64,000 nucleotides of DNA from Finegoldia magna_J (GCF_002243175.1 NZ_NDYF01000015.1:1-64000); one strand, 5' to 3'. Numbered from the stretch's first letter, positions 24,207-33,515 are shown. Program-made: numbers and translations. Notes: a model not told the origin generated them from the sequence alone.

Positions 24207-25181
24207 TTATAATTTTTCACCTATTATATCTATTAGAGAATAAAATCCTGATAATTTTTCTCTAACTTTTTCGTATTCTGTTGAAAGCGACAATTCATCA
24301 ACTTGTTTTTTCGTTTGTGGTAATGCAAATAAAAACGCATTTGATTCGAACGATATGGATATGTATTGTTCATTCATGTATAAGCACACTCTCATTTTTT
24401 CTTTCCAATCGTTCAATAACTCTATAATTTTAGGATCTAAAATTAGTCTTGTGTAGAAATCATCTGTTGAATATATTGCGTATGAGTTGTTAAATTCAAT
24501 GGATTCCGTCTCAATTTCTTTTTCTATTTTTGTCTTCTTGCCGTAGTTTCCATGATTTCTTACCCCAAGTACTTTACCTTTTTTTATGGGAACTACTCTT
24601 ATGTGTCCATTTATTTTAGTGTCAAATTTCGCCATCAAAACCTGTCCACAAAAATCAATAATTTGTCGTGTGTGTCCTTCACTATCTTCAGTTTCTGTGT
24701 ATGCTTGCATATTAGAAAACTCTGTTTTGTAATCATCACCAAATACTATGTGGCAGTTTCCAAAATAATACTGAGAATCAGGAACCAACCTTTTCATTGC
24801 TTTCAAATCAATTTTCTTAGAATAATCAATTGTTGTATCAGGCAAGATTTCATTCAACACTGGTAATAGGAAATTATCAATGTAGGATTTTGCAAGATCA
24901 TTTCTTCGTTGTTTTCTTCGTTGTTTTGAATATTTTTCCCAAAAATACACTATAGCAGCCATTACAAGAAGCGAATAAATATCTAGCATCGCGCGCATCG
25001 CGCTTAATGCAATAAATCCGAACATGGCACCTATAACTAATACAAATGGATTAATAATGTTGTTCTTCATTCCATTTTTTACTAAAAGTAGTTTTGATTG
25101 CATTTGTGGAGAATTTTCTATTTGCTCAATTCGTTTTACGATTTCAGGATTGGTAAATTTATCCCTGTATTTTTTTCTCAC
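24207..25181 (-). CDS. DUF3137 membrane protein
   Basis: 324 residues. Two membrane segments (about 47-63 and 66-82) are followed by a soluble domain with the DUF3137 pattern (VFGDDYKTEFSNMQAYTE ... FCGQVLMAKFDTKINGHIRVVP). Function unknown; it commonly partners LemA. GTG 25181 with AAAGGA 6-7 nt upstream is preferred over TTG 25199. An extended -10 (TGGTATAAT) is at 25223-25231. Confidence 0.82.
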   Translation of the reverse strand: MRKKYRDKFTNPEIVKRIEQIENSPQMQSKLLLVKNGMKNNIINPFVLVIGAMFGFIALSAMRAMLDIYSLLVMAAIVYFWEKYSKQRRKQRRNDLAKSYIDNFLLPVLNEILPDTTIDYSKKIDLKAMKRLVPDSQYYFGNCHIVFGDDYKTEFSNMQAYTETEDSEGHTRQIIDFCGQVLMAKFDTKINGHIRVVPIKKGKVLGVRNHGNYGKKTKIEKEIETESIEFNNSYAIYSTDDFYTRLILDPKIIELLNDWKEKMRVCLYMNEQYISISFESNAFLFALPQTKKQVDELSLSTEYEKVREKLSGFYSLIDIIGEKL

Positions 25182-25222
25182 TGCTTTTCCTTTCAACAAT
25201 TATTTCTTGTGCTTTTAATAAT

Positions 25223-25231
25223 ATTATACCA
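25223..25231 (-). promoter_or_regulatory. extended -10 promoter of DUF3137-lemA
   Basis: TGGTATAAT on the minus strand; -35 region poor, as usual for extended -10 promoters. Confidence 0.6.
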
Positions 25232-25315
25232 TAATAATCACGTTAATTACGCTAAATTTATTGAATTTGAATGTTTTTACAAATATTTTACATAGATTTA
25301 TTATACACATAACAT

Positions 25316-25341
25316 AAAAAAGGCACCTTCTTACTGGTGCC
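25316..25341 (-). terminator. rho-independent terminator
   Basis: GGCACC / GGTGCC stem (25322-25327, 25336-25341) with a U6 tract on the minus strand; ends the GNAT-membrane protein operon. Confidence 0.9.
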
Positions 25342-25355
25342 ATACTCGTATAAAT

Positions 25356-25598
25356 TTATTTTTTTGTTATGCTCATTCCTATAACCATACCCAAAAGCAT
25401 ACCGATTGATATAGAAGTCGCGATGTCGAATTTATCAAAGATAGATCCGAAACCCGCACCTAACATCATTCCCAATGCCATCCCAAATGACATATAATTA
25501 TCGGACGAAGCTTCTGATTGTGCTTTCGATTTTTTGATTACTATTAGGACTAATATCACCGTAATAATCAACGGTAAAAGTATTTTAAATATTTCCAT
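25356..25598 (-). CDS. small glycine-zipper membrane protein
   Basis: 80 residues: membrane segment at 5-22, then a Gly/Met-rich hydrophobic hairpin (FGMALGMMLGAGFGSIFD and SIGMLLGMVIGMSITKK). No family recognised. ATG 25598 preceded by AAAGGAG; the upstream start at 25631 lies in the acetyltransferase gene. Operon with that gene. Confidence 0.7.
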   Translation of the reverse strand: MEIFKILLPLIITVILVLIVIKKSKAQSEASSDNYMSFGMALGMMLGAGFGSIFDKFDIATSISIGMLLGMVIGMSITKK

Positions 25599-25609
25599 GT
25601 CTTCTCCTT

Positions 25610-26047
25610 TTACAAATCTTTCTTGAAACAAATAATCCTGTTTGCCTCGATAAATCCAATTGCAAGATGAAACTTCAAGCTTTGAATATTATCCAATAGA
25701 CAATCACTTGCAAATTCAGAGCATCCCATCTTTTTTGCCCAATCTTCGCATGATTTTACGAGATTTCTGGCAATATTTTGTTTTCTATAATTTTCTTTTA
25801 CAAATATTCCTTCCAAATATCCGACAGGTGAGCTTTCTGTTCCTTCAACATAGTCGTGACGAAGCTCTACATTCGCAAACCCAACAGGGATTTCTTTCAC
25901 GAATGCAATGAAGCAAGTTCCTTCATCTGATTGTAGAATTTCTGTGAATTCTTCTTCTAATTCATCCACATTTTCATTATCCCATATTTTTGTCGCCATT
26001 TGTGCCAAAACATATGAATCTTTTTGTGTCGCTTCTAATATTTTCAT
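25610..26047 (-). CDS. AAC(6')-like GNAT acetyltransferase
   Basis: 145 residues. SSPVGYLEGIFVKENYRKQNIARNLVKSCEDWAKKMGCSEFASDC and FHLAIGFIEANRIICFKK follow the AAC(6')-I aminoglycoside acetyltransferase pattern closely, including the short single-domain length. Chromosomal relatives often acetylate other substrates, so resistance is possible, not shown. Confidence 0.85.
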   Translation of the reverse strand: MKILEATQKDSYVLAQMATKIWDNENVDELEEEFTEILQSDEGTCFIAFVKEIPVGFANVELRHDYVEGTESSPVGYLEGIFVKENYRKQNIARNLVKSCEDWAKKMGCSEFASDCLLDNIQSLKFHLAIGFIEANRIICFKKDL

Positions 26048-26111
26048 TATTTATCCTCATTTTCTCTCAATTAGATTCTATTGCACGCATATTCCCGTGT
26101 CAATGATTACA

Positions 26112-26156
26112 CAAAAAAACTGACCTTCTAAGTCTTATAACTTTTGAAGATCAGTT
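26112..26156 (-). terminator. terminator of the ABC/DUF4418 operon
   Basis: AACTGATCTTC / GAAGGTCAGTT arms (26146-26156 with 26119-26129) and a U7 tract on the minus strand. Marks the 3' end of the six-gene operon. Confidence 0.9.
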
Positions 26157-26161
26157 ATATT

Positions 26162-26821
26162 TTATTCAGATAATTTTTTTCTCGATAATTTGTACACTTT
26201 TTTCGCTCTGTTTTTGAGTCTTGAATCGTGTGTTACACATATCAGTGTTGTTTTATTGTTCAATTTATCGAGCAAGTCCAAGAATTTGTCGACGTATTCT
26301 TCATCCAAGTTCGCTGTTGGTTCATCTAGTATTAATAGCTCTGGTTCATTAATTAATGCTCTTAGAATCATTAGCTTTTTAATTTCTCCCCCAGATAAGT
26401 TCTTAGCGCTGTTTAGTTGAAGAAGTTCTTCCATGTCGTATTTTTTGATGAATTTCTCATAATCAAAATTATCCACGCCTGAAATGTCTGCTTTCATTTC
26501 CAAGTTTTCCTTAACTGTTAGTGCTGGAAATACTATCAAATCTTGTGGCACGAATGATATTTTCTTGGAGCGAAGATCAGATATTTCTTCGTCTGTAAAA
26601 TCTTTTACTTCTTTGGAGAAAACTTGTACGCTTCCTTCATCGTAATTTAAAAAACCTAAAATCACATTTAGAAGTGTACTTTTACCTGCGCCACTTGCTC
26701 CGACTATCGCGATATAGTCATTTTCATTTACAGTTAGGTTTACATCTTTTAGTACTTCGTTTTTTCTATCAGAATTGATAAGGTAGCTTTTTGATAAATT
26801 TTGTATTTTCAATATTTCCAT
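26162..26821 (-). CDS. ABC ATPase of the FtsX-type transporter
   Basis: 219 residues: Walker A GASGAGKST (about 38-46), Q-loop PQDLIVFPALTV, signature NLSGGEIKK, Walker B LLILDEPTANLD, H-loop VTHD. LolD/MacB-like size. Abuts the FtsX permease gene (stop and start adjacent), last gene of the operon. Confidence 0.93.
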   Translation of the reverse strand: MEILKIQNLSKSYLINSDRKNEVLKDVNLTVNENDYIAIVGASGAGKSTLLNVILGFLNYDEGSVQVFSKEVKDFTDEEISDLRSKKISFVPQDLIVFPALTVKENLEMKADISGVDNFDYEKFIKKYDMEELLQLNSAKNLSGGEIKKLMILRALINEPELLILDEPTANLDEEYVDKFLDLLDKLNNKTTLICVTHDSRLKNRAKKVYKLSRKKLSE

Positions 26822-28009
26822 TTAATTACCTCTCAATGTAAGCGCTAATTCGTCTTTGGATATTTTCATTACGTTGAATATTTGCGTGATTAAGGCAATC
26901 ACTACTACAACTAATAATGTTATCGCCGAAATAATTAGTATTTCTTTTGCATTAACGCTCATAAATGCCAAGTCCAGAGATTTTTCGATTTGACCAGAGA
27001 ATAGCTTCACTGTGAGTATGGATAATCCAATTCCTATTACTGCCCCAATAAATGATAGTACTACTGAGTATTTTAGGATAATGGATTTTAGTTTACTCTT
27101 TGTTATACCAAGTATTCTAAGTGTTGCCATTTGCTTTTCTTTGTCTTTGAAATCAACTGTAAATATCGAAATTAATACGATTATTGCCATTATCAATGTA
27201 AATGTTAGTAGTATTTTCAAATATTTCATAAGAGAGAACATTTCTTTGGATAGATTGTCTACGAAGTTTTTGTTCATGACAACCATAGTGTGTGTACCTC
27301 TAAGTGATTTCATAAGGTTAACTGTTAATTGTTCACTATCTGCATTATCTTGTTTTTTTATTAAAATTGAAGATATTTCAGAATTTGGAACGTATTTTTG
27401 TGGATGAACTTTAACAGAATCTTGTAGCATTTTCTTCGCCGTATCAAAATTCATGAATATTGCATTATCAAATCCAAGACCAGTTTTCATTAATTTTGAT
27501 TTCACTTTGTATTTTTTGCCGAAAAAAGTCAATGTGTTTGCATCAACTACACTCACATTATTTCCGATTAAAATTTCTCCGTCTTTCAATTCCTTTACAT
27601 CTTGTTTCATCCAAGGTTTAATTGTAAAGTCCTTTTCAAAATCAATTCCTATAGCTTGGACAGGGAATGAACAACAAGATTCTTGAAGTGTCGCAATGTA
27701 CAATTGTGGAGCTGCTTGTTTTACTCCTTCGACTTTTTGTACTTTATCAAGTACATCATTTTGCATGTAGAACTCAGAAGGCTTACCAGATACGAATAAT
27801 GCTTCTTGTTCTTTGCCGCTTTTTTCTGGAACAATCATCATGTCGGCTCCCAATCTTTGTTTCATATTGTCGATTGAATTGTTAAGTCCAATTGAAAAAT
27901 ACATGCTTACAAACAAAAGTGCGGACACTATCGCCATAATCAAAACTATTATAAATGTTCTGACAGGATTTGATGACATCCAGTTTTTAAGGTAAAGTTT
28001 ATCTTTCAT
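26822..28009 (-). CDS. FtsX-family ABC permease
   Basis: 395 residues. One N-terminal membrane segment (about 17-40), an extracytoplasmic domain, then three segments in the last 130 residues (about 266-286, 311-333, 354-377): the single-copy MacB/FtsX plan. The ectodomain has a Cys pair at residues 112-113 (LQESCCSFPVQAIGID). Overlaps the DUF4418 gene by 11 nt. Confidence 0.9.
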   Translation of the reverse strand: MKDKLYLKNWMSSNPVRTFIIVLIMAIVSALLFVSMYFSIGLNNSIDNMKQRLGADMMIVPEKSGKEQEALFVSGKPSEFYMQNDVLDKVQKVEGVKQAAPQLYIATLQESCCSFPVQAIGIDFEKDFTIKPWMKQDVKELKDGEILIGNNVSVVDANTLTFFGKKYKVKSKLMKTGLGFDNAIFMNFDTAKKMLQDSVKVHPQKYVPNSEISSILIKKQDNADSEQLTVNLMKSLRGTHTMVVMNKNFVDNLSKEMFSLMKYLKILLTFTLIMAIIVLISIFTVDFKDKEKQMATLRILGITKSKLKSIILKYSVVLSFIGAVIGIGLSILTVKLFSGQIEKSLDLAFMSVNAKEILIISAITLLVVVVIALITQIFNVMKISKDELALTLRGN

Positions 28010-28400
28010 CGATACTCTTCTTTAATACCACAAGATAAGCTATTGAAATTATTGCAAGGATTATCGAGCAGATTGACACTGCTGGAATTGTCTTCATTTG
28101 ACAAGCGGCACCTGCGTGTTTACAACCACCTATTACAAATTTTGCTAATAAGAATGAATCAATAGCTAAAACTGGAACTGCGATATTAATTCCCCATTCG
28201 ATTTTTTCGTCTTTAATGATGTATGCGATGACTAATAAAATCACGATACTTACTGCTATGACAAATACCGCATTTGACATGTGGAAGCATTTCATCGGCA
28301 TTTTGCCTGGCATTACTTCACATGGTTTCGCGATAACTTTTGGTATTAAAGCTAAGATAACCGCTGCTACCAATTGTAAAATTTTCAAAATTTTCTTCAT
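27999..28400 (-). CDS. DUF4418 membrane protein
   Basis: 133 residues, four membrane segments. The loop PCEVMPGKMPMKCFHMSNA (Cys 27, Cys 38, His 40) matches the DUF4418 signature, and GGCKHAGAACQMK (Cys 93, His 95, Cys 100) adds a second Cys/His pair. Such spacing suggests disulfides or metal binding in the extracytoplasmic loops; function of the family is unknown. Sits between the two halves of the ABC operon. Confidence 0.85.
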   Translation of the reverse strand: MKKILKILQLVAAVILALIPKVIAKPCEVMPGKMPMKCFHMSNAVFVIAVSIVILLVIAYIIKDEKIEWGINIAVPVLAIDSFLLAKFVIGGCKHAGAACQMKTIPAVSICSIILAIISIAYLVVLKKSIDER

Positions 28401-28410
28401 ATTTTCCCTC

Positions 28411-29151
28411 TTAAATATTTAATGTTTCTAAGATTTCATTTCTGTAATCTGTGAACTCTTTGCTAGTTCTATTTCTTGGATAATCCAAATTGATTTCCAA
28501 TATTTTCTTTATTCTACCTGGTCTTGGTCCCATTATAACAACTTTGTTGGATAAGTAAATAGCTTCATCAACATCGTGTGTTACCATTATCATTATGTGT
28601 TTGTTTTCTTGCCACAATTTAATGAGTTCGTCTTGCATATTCATTCTAGTAAATGCATCCAACGCTCCCAATGGTTCGTCCAACAAAAACACGTTTGGTT
28701 TGTTAATCATTGTTCTAATAAGTGATACTCTTTGAGCCATACCACCTGATAATTGGTGAGGATAGGAGTTCTTAAATTCCATTAGTCCAACTTTTTCAAG
28801 AAGTCTGTCAACTTCCTTTTCGTTGTTTTGTTTTTTCAAATTAGCTGAGAATCCTACATTTTCTCCAACAGTTAGCCAAGGAAATAATGTAGGTTTTTGG
28901 AAGACCATTCCCCTGTCGCTGTCTGTTCCTTCAACTTTTTTGCCGCCTAAAGTAATGGAGCCTGTAGTTGGAACGATAAGTCCTGCAATTAATCTTAAAA
29001 GAGTGGATTTACCGCAGCCTGATGGTCCTACGATGCACACGAATTCTCCATCTTCGATTGTCATGTTGATATCAGTAAGGGCATGAGTTAATCCGTCTGA
29101 ATCAGTTCTCAAAAAGCTTTTAGATACATTTTCAAAAATCAAATTATTCAT
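28411..29151 (-). CDS. ABC ATPase, nitrate/sulfonate/taurine type
   Basis: 246 residues. Walker A GPSGCGKST, Q-loop VFQKPTLFPWLTV, signature QLSGGMAQR, Walker B VFLLDEPLGALDAFTR, H-loop VTHDVDEA: the SsuB/TauB/NrtD signature set. Start ATG 29151 shares its A with the permease stop codon (TAATG), so the two are coupled. The longer frame upstream has no RBS. Confidence 0.92.
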   Translation of the reverse strand: MNNLIFENVSKSFLRTDSDGLTHALTDINMTIEDGEFVCIVGPSGCGKSTLLRLIAGLIVPTTGSITLGGKKVEGTDSDRGMVFQKPTLFPWLTVGENVGFSANLKKQNNEKEVDRLLEKVGLMEFKNSYPHQLSGGMAQRVSLIRTMINKPNVFLLDEPLGALDAFTRMNMQDELIKLWQENKHIMIMVTHDVDEAIYLSNKVVIMGPRPGRIKKILEINLDYPRNRTSKEFTDYRNEILETLNI

Positions 29152-30173
29152 TATTCCATCCCTTCTTGCCATTTAAGGACTCTCTTCTTAATTAACGATA
29201 AAACAAAATTAACCGCTATAAATGTAAGACATATTATGATAATTGCACCATACATACTAGCATATTCTGCCCATGATTTCTTCCATGTGATATACCATCC
29301 AAGTCCCGATTCCACACCAAGCATTTCTGCGATTAAAAGAGCAGTACAAGCAGAGCTCATTCCGATTGTAAGTCCGCCGAAAATATTTGGCATTGCAGAT
29401 GGAATAGCGATTTTAGTAATCAATTGATTGCCTGTTGCTCCAAGTGTTTTTGCAGCTTCGTAGTTTGATTTGTCTACGTTCAAAATCCCTGTAATTGTGG
29501 AGATTGTAACTGCATACCACACACCCAAAGCAATGATGAATACTGATCCGTAGAACAAACTTGTAGCCAAAACCATAACCAATGGCAACCAAGTTGTTGT
29601 AGGGATTGGTCCTAAAAGTTTCATGAATGGAGATATCCAATAATTTACTTTCTTAGAATATCCGCACAAAATCCCTGTGATTAGCCCTAGTATTGCACCG
29701 ATAAAATATCCTGAGAAAAGTAGTTTCAATGAACTTTTTACAGATTTTATCAATAAAGCTTTATCAGCAATTATCGAATTCAAAATCTTATCTACCCATG
29801 GAAAATATGGTAGTGTTAGTATTCCTGTTTTCAATGTCAAAAAATCGTACAATGTCAACAAGAAAAATACAAAAGCATAAAAAGGCGCTTTGTAAACTAA
29901 TTTTGCTCTGATGCTTTTTTTGAAGAATGACGCTATAAAAAACACACCGTAAAGTGCAACTAATGCCCATATGAAAACCACGTAAGTGTTTGTTTGTGTG
30001 GCATCTGGCTTTAAATTTGGATATAGCACATATTCAAAAACACAAATACCCCCCATGATTATTGGGAAAATTAGTTTTACGACATCTAATATTTTTTGAG
30101 CTTTTGTTTTAGGTCTGGATTCTAACTCAATAAGCCTCTCTCTAGTTAGCTCATCTAGCTTTTCGTTTTCCAT
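29151..30173 (-). CDS. ABC permease, SsuC/TauC type
   Basis: 340 residues. The C-terminal half carries the BPD_transp_1 fold with the EAA loop EAAKTLGATGNQLITKIAIPSAMP, diagnostic of permeases coupling to SsuB-type ATPases. An N-terminal extension of about 100 residues adds two membrane segments (around 32-48 and 64-82) beyond the usual 250-residue SsuC length. Confidence 0.9.
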   Translation of the reverse strand: MENEKLDELTRERLIELESRPKTKAQKILDVVKLIFPIIMGGICVFEYVLYPNLKPDATQTNTYVVFIWALVALYGVFFIASFFKKSIRAKLVYKAPFYAFVFFLLTLYDFLTLKTGILTLPYFPWVDKILNSIIADKALLIKSVKSSLKLLFSGYFIGAILGLITGILCGYSKKVNYWISPFMKLLGPIPTTTWLPLVMVLATSLFYGSVFIIALGVWYAVTISTITGILNVDKSNYEAAKTLGATGNQLITKIAIPSAMPNIFGGLTIGMSSACTALLIAEMLGVESGLGWYITWKKSWAEYASMYGAIIIICLTFIAVNFVLSLIKKRVLKWQEGME

Positions 30174-30245
30174 TTTAACCCCTTTCTATAATTCAAAAAT
30201 TTTTGCGGACTAACTTAATAATCCGCAAAAACCTTACTATATTTT

Positions 30246-31307
30246 TTATTTTACTACTGATTCATCAACACCAACTGGATTCCAGAATTTCTTCATTAAA
30301 TCGTCAGTTGATTTTTCATTTGAAACAAGTCCGAATTTTTTGTAATCGTCAATTGTGCTTCTGATTGCAGCTTCAGTATCTTTTTGTGAAATTTTGAAAT
30401 CATAAGTTTTCATCATTCTCAAAGCTTGGTCGAAGTCTCCACTTGCCCAGTGATTGTCGAATAAAACTTTAGTTGCTTCTTCTTTGTTGTCTTCAACCCA
30501 ATGTTTAGTTCTCATAATTGCTGTAACAACTTTTTTAGCTGTTTGTGGGTTGTCTCTGATGAAGTCAGCGTTAAGTACGTGTACACAACATGGTTCTTTT
30601 TGGAAATCTGGATCAGTTGTAAGTGATCTGATAGATTTGATTTTGCCTTCGTTTACAAATTTTTCTGCAAATTGGTCACTCAATAGAGTTGCTTGGATTT
30701 CTCCTTTTTCTAAAGCTTGGATAACTGCAGATGTTTCAACTGGTTTGAATTTGATTTGTTTTGCATCAACTTTGTCGTGTTCCAAAAATCTTAGAGCGAT
30801 GTTGTGGTCAGAGTTACCAATTCCGTCTGGAACTGCGATTGTCTTTCCTAACAAATCACTTGTTTTGTTGATTTTGTCGTCGTTAAGTACGTATAATGAT
30901 TTACAACCAGTTTGTGCACCAGCTACTAATTGAACGTTGATTCCGTTAATTGATGGTACCAATACTGTTGCCAAGTGGTCAGAGAAAACTTGAACCTTGT
31001 TAGTTCCAACAGCATCAAGTCCTGATTGAACGTTGATAACTTTAACTTTCAATCCTTCTTTTTCAAATTCTTTGTTTACAGCAGCGATTCCAGGAGTTCC
31101 TGTGCACAAACCACCGTTGTATCCGATAAGAATTTCCTTTCCATACATTGGTTCATCTTCAATCTTGCCAGTTGTTTTTATTTCTTCTTTACTGGCTTTT
31201 TCTTCTGTTTTCTTATTTTCTGTTTTATTTTCACCATTTTTCACACATCCTGTGAATAACACTGATAAACAAATAGCTAATAAGAGTATTTTAAATCCCT
31301 TTTTCAT
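30246..31307 (-). CDS. ABC substrate-binding lipoprotein, SsuA/NMT1-like
   Basis: 353 residues. Signal peptide with lipobox LFTGC (Cys 21), a Lys/Glu linker, then an NMT1/SsuA-like periplasmic binding fold (GKTIAVPDGIGNSDHNIALRFL ... VIQALEKGEIQATLLSDQFAEKF). Four further Cys in the mature domain (68, 135, 240, 241) are unusual; GGLCTGTPG sits where such proteins contact ligand. Family ligands are sulfonates, nitrate, taurine or pyrimidines; this ligand is unknown. First gene of the operon. Confidence 0.88.
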   Translation of the reverse strand: MKKGFKILLLAICLSVLFTGCVKNGENKTENKKTEEKASKEEIKTTGKIEDEPMYGKEILIGYNGGLCTGTPGIAAVNKEFEKEGLKVKVINVQSGLDAVGTNKVQVFSDHLATVLVPSINGINVQLVAGAQTGCKSLYVLNDDKINKTSDLLGKTIAVPDGIGNSDHNIALRFLEHDKVDAKQIKFKPVETSAVIQALEKGEIQATLLSDQFAEKFVNEGKIKSIRSLTTDPDFQKEPCCVHVLNADFIRDNPQTAKKVVTAIMRTKHWVEDNKEEATKVLFDNHWASGDFDQALRMMKTYDFKISQKDTEAAIRSTIDDYKKFGLVSNEKSTDDLMKKFWNPVGVDESVVK

Positions 31308-31660
31308 GTAATCCTCCTACATCTTAATATGTTTTAATAAGTACATTAGTGATATTTCTAACACCTAGATAATTCTAACATACAATCAGTTATATGATTA
31401 ATTGAAATTTTCTATAAATCACGCTGTTTTAAAAGCTTTTTGCAAATTTTTATCATTTATATTCTAAAAAATATCGTACAAATATTGAATATAAGGCGTT
31501 TTTTGATTGTGTTTTATTTATAGATTTTTCCTATAAGTAAATATGTATTTGTTAAATTTATTTACAATTGGGTATATTACTATAAAGTATTTGCGTATTT
31601 TGTAAAATAAAAGGTATATGATAAAATATATATATTAAATACCACGAAGAGAGAGATATT
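31308..31660. other. divergent control region between the binding-protein and LysR genes
   Basis: About 350 bp, very AT-rich. Best candidate for LysR binding is TATAG-N7-CTATA at 31519-31535 (a T-N11-A type dyad), with TACTATAAAGTA about 45 bp downstream. No single promoter stands out. Confidence 0.45.
31519..31535. promoter_or_regulatory. candidate LysR-type binding site
   Basis: Interrupted dyad TATAG-N7-CTATA, the usual LTTR geometry, about 125 bp before the lysR start. Inference only. Confidence 0.4.
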
Positions 31661-32560
31661 ATGGATTTAAAACAATTAGAAACGTTCATAACTGTTGTGG
31701 AATGGGATAGTTTTTCTGAAGCTGCTAAAAGGCTTTATCTTACACAGCCCACGATAAGCACCCACATCAAGCAAATTGAAAATGAACTTAATGCAGAATT
31801 ATTAAAAAGAACTACTAAAAAGTTAGAGCTTACTCCTGAGGGAAGAGAATTCTACAACTACGCTAAGGCTATTTCGAGGATTATGGAAAGCATGCAGGAT
31901 TCTTTTTCAAAAAAAAGCCTAACTACTTTTAACATCGGTGCAAGTTCTGTTCCTGCAACATATATTCTGCCTTCTCTTTTAACAAAATATCACAAATCTC
32001 ACATCAAAACTTTGGTGAATATAATTCAATCAGATAGTTTAACTACGATTGACGGAGTTATAAATGGTTCTATCAATATTGGAATTGTAGGCATGACTAC
32101 AATGGATAAAGAACTTACCTTTGAAAAAGTTCTAAGCGATAAGCTAGTAGTAGTCACACCATATAACGATTATTATAATGCATTGAAGAAAAACAATGTC
32201 AAGATAAGTTCTATTTTAAAGGAACCAATAATTTTTCGTGAACAAGGTTCTGGAACATTAAAGGAATCCATGAAAATGATAGACGCTTTAGGAATCAGCA
32301 AGAATTCACTGAATTTGATTGGAACAGCAAATAGCACAGAAACTTTGAAGCAATGCATTCGAAGTGGAATGGGAATATCGATTATGAGCAAACTTTCAGT
32401 AGAAGAAGAAGTTGCAAATAATCAATTGATTTCCTTCAAAATCGATGATTTCGAATCGGTACGTCACTTTTATCTGGTATATCGTTCTAACTCTTTACTC
32501 TCAGAGCCCGTTATAGATTTCGTAAAATTTACAAAAAAATACTTGGAAGAGAATTTTTGA
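31661..32560 (+). CDS. LysR-family regulator
   Basis: 299 residues. N-terminal HTH MDLKQLETFITVVEWDSFSEAAKRLYLTQPTISTHIKQIE is textbook LysR; the rest is a PBP2-like effector domain (KLVVVTPYNDYY, IIFREQGSGTLKE). CysL/CbbR-like clade by eye. Divergent from the ABC/DUF4418 operon, so probably its activator. Ends in a strong terminator. Confidence 0.95.
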   Translation: MDLKQLETFITVVEWDSFSEAAKRLYLTQPTISTHIKQIENELNAELLKRTTKKLELTPEGREFYNYAKAISRIMESMQDSFSKKSLTTFNIGASSVPATYILPSLLTKYHKSHIKTLVNIIQSDSLTTIDGVINGSINIGIVGMTTMDKELTFEKVLSDKLVVVTPYNDYYNALKKNNVKISSILKEPIIFREQGSGTLKESMKMIDALGISKNSLNLIGTANSTETLKQCIRSGMGISIMSKLSVEEEVANNQLISFKIDDFESVRHFYLVYRSNSLLSEPVIDFVKFTKKYLEENF

Positions 32561-32571
32561 TTCATAAAAAT

Positions 32572-32610
32572 AACCGCAATAGCTTATACTGTAAGCATTG
32601 CGGTTTTATT
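32572..32610 (+). terminator. terminator of lysR
   Basis: AACCGCAAT / ATTGCGGTT (32572-32580, 32597-32605), stem extended by AGCTTA / TAAGC, followed by TTATT. Confidence 0.92.
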
Positions 32611-32627
32611 GTGTTTGTTTTTATATC

Positions 32628-32816
32628 AAAGTAAAATGAACGAGTCCTCTGGAAAAAATTTTATAAAATTCAATTGAGAAATTCGTGAAAATTCAACTGT
32701 TTGAGCGTAAGCGAGTTTTGAATTTTAGAATTTCGAGATTAGAATTTTCAAATTTTTGTAAGCGAGACGAAGTGAGTTCTACTTTGATATATTTTAGGAC
32801 TTACTCACTTTACTTT
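32628..32816 (+). repeat. structured non-coding repeat, copy B
   Basis: Inner hairpin GAAATTC-gtg-AAAATTCAA (32678-32696) pairs with TTGAATTTT-a-GAATTTC (32718-32734), enclosing CTGTTTGAGCGTAAGCGAG. Outer arms AAAGTAAAATGAACGAGTCCT (32628-32648) and AGGACTTACTCACTTTACTTT (32796-32816) match in 17 of 21 positions. Loop and AATTTTTGTA are shared with copy A (12053-12219), stems are not. No ORF. Lies between the convergent lysR and VTT-protein genes. Confidence 0.75.
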
Positions 32817-32852
32817 TTTAAGAGTTTTAACTACTACTCCCTAATTATTTTA

Positions 32853-33515
32853 TTACTTCAAATCTTTTTGTTTTTCCTTGTCTTTTTTGTCGATTATTTT
32901 CGCAAATATCAAGCTCACTACAGTAAGTCCTACTACCAAAATAATCGCTTGGTAGAATTCCTTGGAGCCTACATTCAACACTTTATCTCCCAAATTCAAA
33001 TACACAAGTGTTCCAGGAATTATTCCAAGAACTGATGCGAACATGTATTTGGACAGGCTGATGTTCGTCAAACCGAATCCGTAATTGATAAGATTGTATG
33101 GAATAAGTGGAATCAATCTGCAAATAAACAAAAGCGTGAACAATTTTGAATCTGGCGCGTTTAGTATTCTGTCTCTGTTTTTTTCAGAGAACTTTTCATT
33201 AATCATCTTAACTACATAATCGTGTCCGATTCTTCTTGAAAGTTCGAACATCAACAAGCAGTTCATAGCTGCACCTATAACTGTATAAATGCTTCCTTTA
33301 ACAAGCCCGAAGCTCACTCCACCGATTAACGCCAACGCTGGAACTGGGAAGAATCCTATCGGAAGTATCGTGAACAATAAAATATACACAACCGCTCCCC
33401 ATGGACCAGATTTTTGTACCAAATTTCTGATTGAATCATAAGGAACGAATACCATTAGTCCCACAGTTAACGCAACCAAAAGAACTATCAAAAATATTTT
33501 CTTGAATTTTTCCAT
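32853..33515 (-). CDS. TVP38/TMEM64 (VTT-domain) membrane protein
   Basis: 220 residues, about five membrane segments. LFTILPIGFFPVPALALIGGVSFGLVKGSIYTVIGAAMN and RLIPLIPYNLINYGFGLTNISLSKYMFASVLG are the SNARE-associated/VTT signature stretches. Relatives include DedA flippases and TMEM41/VMP1 scramblases, so a role in lipid movement is plausible. Monocistronic. Confidence 0.9.
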   Translation of the reverse strand: MEKFKKIFLIVLLVALTVGLMVFVPYDSIRNLVQKSGPWGAVVYILLFTILPIGFFPVPALALIGGVSFGLVKGSIYTVIGAAMNCLLMFELSRRIGHDYVVKMINEKFSEKNRDRILNAPDSKLFTLLFICRLIPLIPYNLINYGFGLTNISLSKYMFASVLGIIPGTLVYLNLGDKVLNVGSKEFYQAIILVVGLTVVSLIFAKIIDKKDKEKQKDLK

